Source: an uncultured Planctomycetaceae bacterium
Lineage (GTDB): Bacteria > Planctomycetota > Planctomycetia > Pirellulales > Lacipirellulaceae
DNA length: 8,566 nt
Assembly (NCBI GenBank): GCA_937860165.1
Contig: CALMBE010000018.1
Coordinates: forward strand, 1 to 8,566
Direction of reading: 5' to 3'
Position 1 is the first letter of the stretch. Every line of letters begins with the position of its first letter. Below, piece by piece: positions 5,902 through 8,566 of this stretch. The translations under genes were made by a program, and so were the position numbers. The notes beneath the pieces were generated by a model. It made no database searches, had not been told where the DNA came from, and was given only the letters and a program-made list of their open reading frames with translations.

Positions 5902-7358
5902 CCTGCCAGTCTGGCCAAGTTTTCGGCGATCCTGGTCCCCGCAGAACGGGTTTCCCACGCGACGGGATCCATTAACTCTGATTGATCAATGTAGCGTTGC
6001 TGAAGTGTTCGCAATTGCGACGTGAAACTATCATCGTAAACAGCCAACGAGATCTCGAAGTTTACACGGAAACTCCGGGGGTCCAAATTCACAGTACCGA
6101 ACAAACTGAACTGGCCATCGATGGTGACACTCTTAGTGTGAAGTAATCCCGCGCCGAAATTAGCGATCCTGACACCGGCTTGCAACAAGTCCCCCTTAAA
6201 GGCTTGGCTCGCATACCGAACCAAGAGCGAGTCCACTCGAGATGGGACGATCAAGATTACTTTGACACCTCGCCCGGCAGCGGTTGCGAGCGACATCAGA
6301 AGCGATTCGTTCGGTACGAAATAAGGCGTCGTCAGCACCACTTCTTCGCGGGCCGCATAGATCGCCATGACTAAAATTTGTTCGATCGCACCGCTGGCGA
6401 AAGCGGGACCCGATGGGAGCACTTGCACCGCAGCTTCGGCCAGCTTGGGTTGAGGCCGGGCATCGCCCGACTGTCGAAGTTCGGTCAGTTCGGCGCTGGT
6501 TTCCACATACCAGTCCGCCAAAAAAGTAATCGCCAACGGTTCCACGGCGGGCCCTTCGATGCGCACCATCGCGTCGACCCACTGGCCGACTCCGGCATCT
6601 TTTTTGAAGTGGCGCGGATCCACCAAATTAAGACTTCCCGTGTAGGCCACGCGACCGTCGATCACCACAATCTTGCGGTGCATCCGAATATCGAACCGCA
6701 CAAAGGGAAGTCGCAACAGTCCACCCGTCATGGCTGCTTGGAGCTCGACCCCGGCAGTACGCAGCTTTTCTGCGAGGGCACTACCGAGAAACTTGCGGCT
6801 ACCCAGGGCATCGACCAAAACTCGGCAAGTCACATTTCTTTGTCGAGCATGCAAAAGTGCCTCGGCCACGCGATCGGCTTCGCCCCCCAGGTGCCAGATG
6901 TAGAATTCAAGGTGGCAAGTGCTTTGAGCGGCATCGATATCGGCGATGATGCGATGGAAAGATTTTTCCCAGGAGTCGACGAGCTCGAGTTGATTACCCG
7001 GGAGAGTCGGAATCCGAAGCGTTCGCTCGGCAAGTTGCGAAAGTTGCTGGCAAGAAGTGGACAGATTGAGTCGAGTATCTTCGAACCGATCTTCCAACTG
7101 TTGCAGCCAGTCGCGGACGGGAGTGAATAATTGTTCAAACCGTTGGGCCCGGCGTTGTCCCAGTCGCAGTTCGCCCAAGAGCAAATAAGCCAAAGGTCCC
7201 GCCACGGGAAAACCAAACACGATAAGTACCCACGCCAAGGTTTCCCCCACGGGCCGCCGCCGCATCACCACTCGAAATGCGAGCAGAGACTGAATCGCCA
7301 AGTGGGCGAAGATCAACAGGTAGGTAGCCCAGTGCAAATGGAGCAGGTCTTCGAGCAT
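5889..7358 (-). CDS. cls: Cardiolipin synthase, phospholipase D family (489 aa)
   Basis: This enzyme makes cardiolipin in the cytoplasmic membrane, in the known bacterial family by joining two phosphatidylglycerol molecules and releasing glycerol. The N-terminal PLDc_N region has two membrane segments (about residues 10-31 and 40-62) separated by MRRRPVGETLAWVL. Two phospholipase D domains follow. HKD motif 1 is MHRKIVVIDGRVAYTGSLNL, with H227, K229 and D234. Motif 2 is LHTKSVTIDGQFSLFGTVNL, with H407, K409 and D414. Both active-site halves are therefore intact, and the length is close to E. coli ClsA (486 aa). The ATG at 7358 gives the expected N-terminus but has no clear Shine-Dalgarno site. 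A 42-base piece of its 5' end, covering residues 5-18, recurs at the right edge of the window fused to a transposase fragment. Confidence 0.94.
   Translation of the reverse strand: MLEDLLHLHWATYLLIFAHLAIQSLLAFRVVMRRRPVGETLAWVLIVFGFPVAGPLAYLLLGELRLGQRRAQRFEQLFTPVRDWLQQLEDRFEDTRLNLSTSCQQLSQLAERTLRIPTLPGNQLELVDSWEKSFHRIIADIDAAQSTCHLEFYIWHLGGEADRVAEALLHARQRNVTCRVLVDALGSRKFLGSALAEKLRTAGVELQAAMTGGLLRLPFVRFDIRMHRKIVVIDGRVAYTGSLNLVDPRHFKKDAGVGQWVDAMVRIEGPAVEPLAITFLADWYVETSAELTELRQSGDARPQPKLAEAAVQVLPSGPAFASGAIEQILVMAIYAAREEVVLTTPYFVPNESLLMSLATAAGRGVKVILIVPSRVDSLLVRYASQAFKGDLLQAGVRIANFGAGLLHTKSVTIDGQFSLFGTVNLDPRSFRVNFEISLAVYDDSFTSQLRTLQQRYIDQSELMDPVAWETRSAGTRIAENLARLAGPLL
7305..7346. repeat. 42-bp direct repeat, copy 1 (inside cls)
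   Basis: This segment of the cls 5' coding region encodes residues 5-18 on the minus strand. It recurs at 8525-8566 in the same orientation with a single difference (7337 A versus 8557 G), at an offset of 1,220 bases. Copy 2 stops only because the window ends, so the true repeat may be longer. Confidence 0.93.
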
Positions 7359-7647
7359 GAAGGGTAGGATAGCACGAAGCAGTTGCCGAAACTACGCTGG
7401 ACTATGTGTCAGTAACGGGTTATCGCCGGTAGCGAGAAAATCAGGTTAGATTAAGGGGCATGGGACGCCGAATCGAACCGCTGAACGTGGGTAAGTGTTC
7501 ACGTCCTGAACCTTGCGGATGATCAACTTCGAGAAGGATGGCAACTACGAAGCGAGGGTAGACCGTGAAAACGGTTCCTGACCTTTTCCGGGCCCCACTC
7601 CTGTTTGAAATTCCTGGAGGGACTGCTAGCAACCACTTCCTCCAGGA
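7359..7647. other. Intergenic region with GNRA-loop hairpin and overlapping tiny frames
   Basis: The 289 bases between the nucleotidyltransferase gene and cls have no convincing gene. A perfect 5-bp hairpin with a GAAA tetraloop, ACCGT (7562-7566) and ACGGT (7571-7575), is present. So is a short ACGTG...CACGT inverted repeat at about 7485-7504. On the plus strand two 20-codon frames, 7460-7522 and 7519-7581, overlap as ATGA, and the first has AAGGGG just before its ATG. A 63-codon minus-strand frame (7441-7632) shows no recognisable domain. The stretch could be a degraded repeat or structured RNA; I cannot assign it. Confidence 0.35.
7562..7575. other. Hairpin with GAAA tetraloop
   Basis: ACCGT, GAAA and ACGGT form a perfect 5-bp stem capped by a GNRA tetraloop when read on the plus strand, extendable by a G-U pair. 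GNRA loops are stable and common in structured RNAs. Nothing else here proves transcription. Confidence 0.4.
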
Positions 7648-8235
7648 TCAACCTTCTGGAGTATCGAGCAATTTCTGAAGTCGGTCTCCCAGTTTTTCAC
7701 CCAGTCGACTTTTCCAAGACTCGTCGATCATTCCGAGTGAAATCATATCTTGAAGGTGAACTTGATCCTTAAGACGAAACGCATCCAACTTCATGCGGAT
7801 CAGTGTTTCAAAAGGAAGCGTACTAAAACTTTCCGTTCGAGTGGATGGCTCAACATCGGGGTAAGGCTCTCCATCCTTTACCGATTGTCCCGTCAACAAA
7901 ATATGGACCGCATCTCTTGCCGAGGATTCTGCATGTTCAACGAACATATCAGCGCCCATCGATTGACGATGCTGAAGTCCGGCTGCGCTCATGACATCAA
8001 TCAAAGCGGGCAGGTCTGCGGGACGAATGAGGATATCTACATCTTGGGTGGTCCGCAGGGCTGCTTCATCGACCTGGGCGACCCACGCCCGGACGGCATG
8101 ACCGCCCACAACCGCATAGGGAATCTGGGCAGTTTCCAGAATCTGAACCGTATTGCGCAAGCGTTGGTTTACTTTTTCCACCGCCCGCTCCATGCGCGTC
8201 CAAAGTGCTTCGCCCGTGATGGTGAATTCAACCAT
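7648..8235 (-). CDS. Orphan AbiEii-like nucleotidyltransferase (195 aa)
   Basis: This is a member of the nucleotidyltransferase superfamily, close to AbiEii/AbiGii-type toxin-like proteins. The fold's signature is visible: YAVVGGHAVRAW (40-51) holds the glycine pair G44-G45, followed by TTQDVDILIRP (62-72) with the metal-binding D65 and D67. A further block, RDAVHILLTG (107-116), may supply the third acidic residue. Near the C-terminus LIRMKLDAFRLKDQVHLQDM (145-164) is the conserved helical block of this group. Family enzymes transfer nucleotides to RNA or protein targets, but the target here is unknown. No AbiEi-like antitoxin gene is adjacent on either side, so the gene is orphaned. It sits beside a transposase remnant, consistent with acquisition. 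The ATG at 8235 has no Shine-Dalgarno site and lies only 11 bases after a TATAAT box. Confidence 0.82.
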   Translation of the reverse strand: MVEFTITGEALWTRMERAVEKVNQRLRNTVQILETAQIPYAVVGGHAVRAWVAQVDEAALRTTQDVDILIRPADLPALIDVMSAAGLQHRQSMGADMFVEHAESSARDAVHILLTGQSVKDGEPYPDVEPSTRTESFSTLPFETLIRMKLDAFRLKDQVHLQDMISLGMIDESWKSRLGEKLGDRLQKLLDTPEG

Positions 8236-8246
8236 AAAAAATGCAG

Positions 8247-8275
8247 ATTATACAGGTTTCTTCAGTCCATTCTAA
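8247..8275 (-). promoter_or_regulatory. Candidate promoter with TATAAT box close to the start codon
   Basis: On the minus strand an exact TATAAT (8252-8247) is followed 11 bases later by the nucleotidyltransferase ATG. TTAGAA (8275-8270) lies 17 bases upstream and is a poor -35 match. Transcription from here would start within a few bases of the ATG, giving a leaderless or nearly leaderless mRNA, which fits the lack of a ribosome binding site. Confidence 0.4.
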
Positions 8276-8326
8276 GTCATCGGCTCGTGAGGTGGGAATA
8301 GCGTTCTGCTCTTATTTCTGCCCTCG

Positions 8327-8566
8327 TCAGAGGAATTCATGGGTAAATGTTAGCTTGGGCAGTGCCCCGAGGTTGTGATAGAGGACGGTTTCGTAGGCTT
8401 CTTGGGTGCGAAAGCCGTAGGATTTTCTGGTGATCAGTTTCGGTTTGTTGCTGAAACCCTCGACGAGGCACACGGAGTGCTTTCCCTCGGCCCGAAACCA
8501 GTTGAGAACCAGCTCGTGCCACCCGGCGAAGATCAACAGGTAGGTAGCCCAGTGCAGATGGAGCAG
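8327..8566 (-). pseudogene. ISL3-family transposase C-terminal remnant fused in frame to a Cls N-terminal fragment
   Basis: From about 8524 to the TGA at 8329-8327 the minus strand encodes an ISL3-family (IS204/IS1001/IS1096/IS1165) transposase C-terminus. The hallmarks are the NWFRAEG block, VEGFSNKPKLITRKSYGFRT (matching the conserved EGLNNKAKxxxxxxYGFR region with the last catalytic glutamate) and ALYH/LPKxxFTHEF-like residues at the end. An ISL3 transposase is normally about 400 aa or more, and only about 65 residues remain. Upstream, in the same frame, the codons read LLHLHWATYLLIFA, identical to residues 5-18 of the nearby Cls. The join is at 8524/8525. The frame stays open to the window edge, so the chimera could begin at a copy of the Cls start codon outside the window. 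The fragment cannot transpose by itself. The terminal inverted repeat of the IS was not recognised. Confidence 0.82.
8525..8566. repeat. 42-bp direct repeat, copy 2 (window edge)
   Basis: This is the second copy of the cls 5' coding segment, matching 7305-7346 at 41 of 42 positions in the same orientation. It runs to the last base of the window, so its right boundary is unknown. Its left boundary coincides with the transposase remnant. Confidence 0.93.

Noticed and set aside
6378..7130. 250-codon plus-strand open frame opposite cls
   Set aside because: It is antisense to a full cardiolipin synthase, has no domain and no ribosome site, and is explained by codon bias of the opposite strand.
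7441..7632. 63-codon minus-strand frame between the nucleotidyltransferase gene and cls
   Set aside because: No domain, no ribosome site and an unusual composition. I treat the interval as unassigned rather than as a gene.

Overview
The window looks like chromosomal DNA from a planctomycete, probably of the Pirellula/Rhodopirellula type. The main evidence is a secreted repeat protein (5569 to 3800, minus strand) that ends in a dockerin-like aspartate-rich loop followed by a VPEP (PEP-CTERM) sorting signal, an arrangement typical of that phylum. Shine-Dalgarno sites are weak or absent at most genes, and short hairpins and dispersed repeats fill the gaps. Species cannot be assigned from the sequence alone.

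Layout, left to right. (1) 1-71: the edge, with overlapping perfect palindromes. (2) 72-1283, minus: a long PlsC-type acyltransferase. (3) 1446-2423, plus: a complete XerD-type tyrosine recombinase with all six catalytic residues, divergent from the acyltransferase. (4) 2431-2458: four exact heptamer copies (TGGCTAG) where xerD meets the convergent hydrolase gene. (5) 2455-3450, minus: an exported alpha/beta hydrolase with a Tat-like leader. (6) 3596-5569, minus: a two-gene unit, the 589-residue PEP-CTERM repeat protein and a 66-residue DUF2283 protein, separated by 3 bases. (7) 5570-5888: a gene-free stretch holding an imperfect inverted pair of REP/dRS3-like palindromes. (8) 5889-7358, minus: cardiolipin synthase with both HKD motifs. 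(9) 7359-7647: an intergenic stretch with a GNRA-loop hairpin and two overlapping 20-codon frames, function unknown. (10) 7648-8235, minus: an orphan AbiEii-like nucleotidyltransferase with a TATAAT box close to its start. (11) 8327-8566, minus: the C-terminal remnant of an ISL3-family transposase, fused in frame to a duplicated piece of the 5' end of the cardiolipin synthase gene and running off the window.

The left and middle parts look like ordinary chromosome: membrane lipid synthesis (acyltransferase, cardiolipin synthase), chromosome dimer resolution (xerD), and exported proteins. The right-hand 1.2 kb is an accessory scar: an orphan toxin-like nucleotidyltransferase and a transposase remnant lie between two copies of a 42-bp segment of the cardiolipin synthase gene. 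No CRISPR array, rRNA or tRNA was recognised. I see no complete new multi-gene system. The points most worth checking are the Cls-transposase chimera with its 1,220-bp-spaced direct repeat, the inverted REP pair, and the coupled PEP-CTERM/DUF2283 pair.
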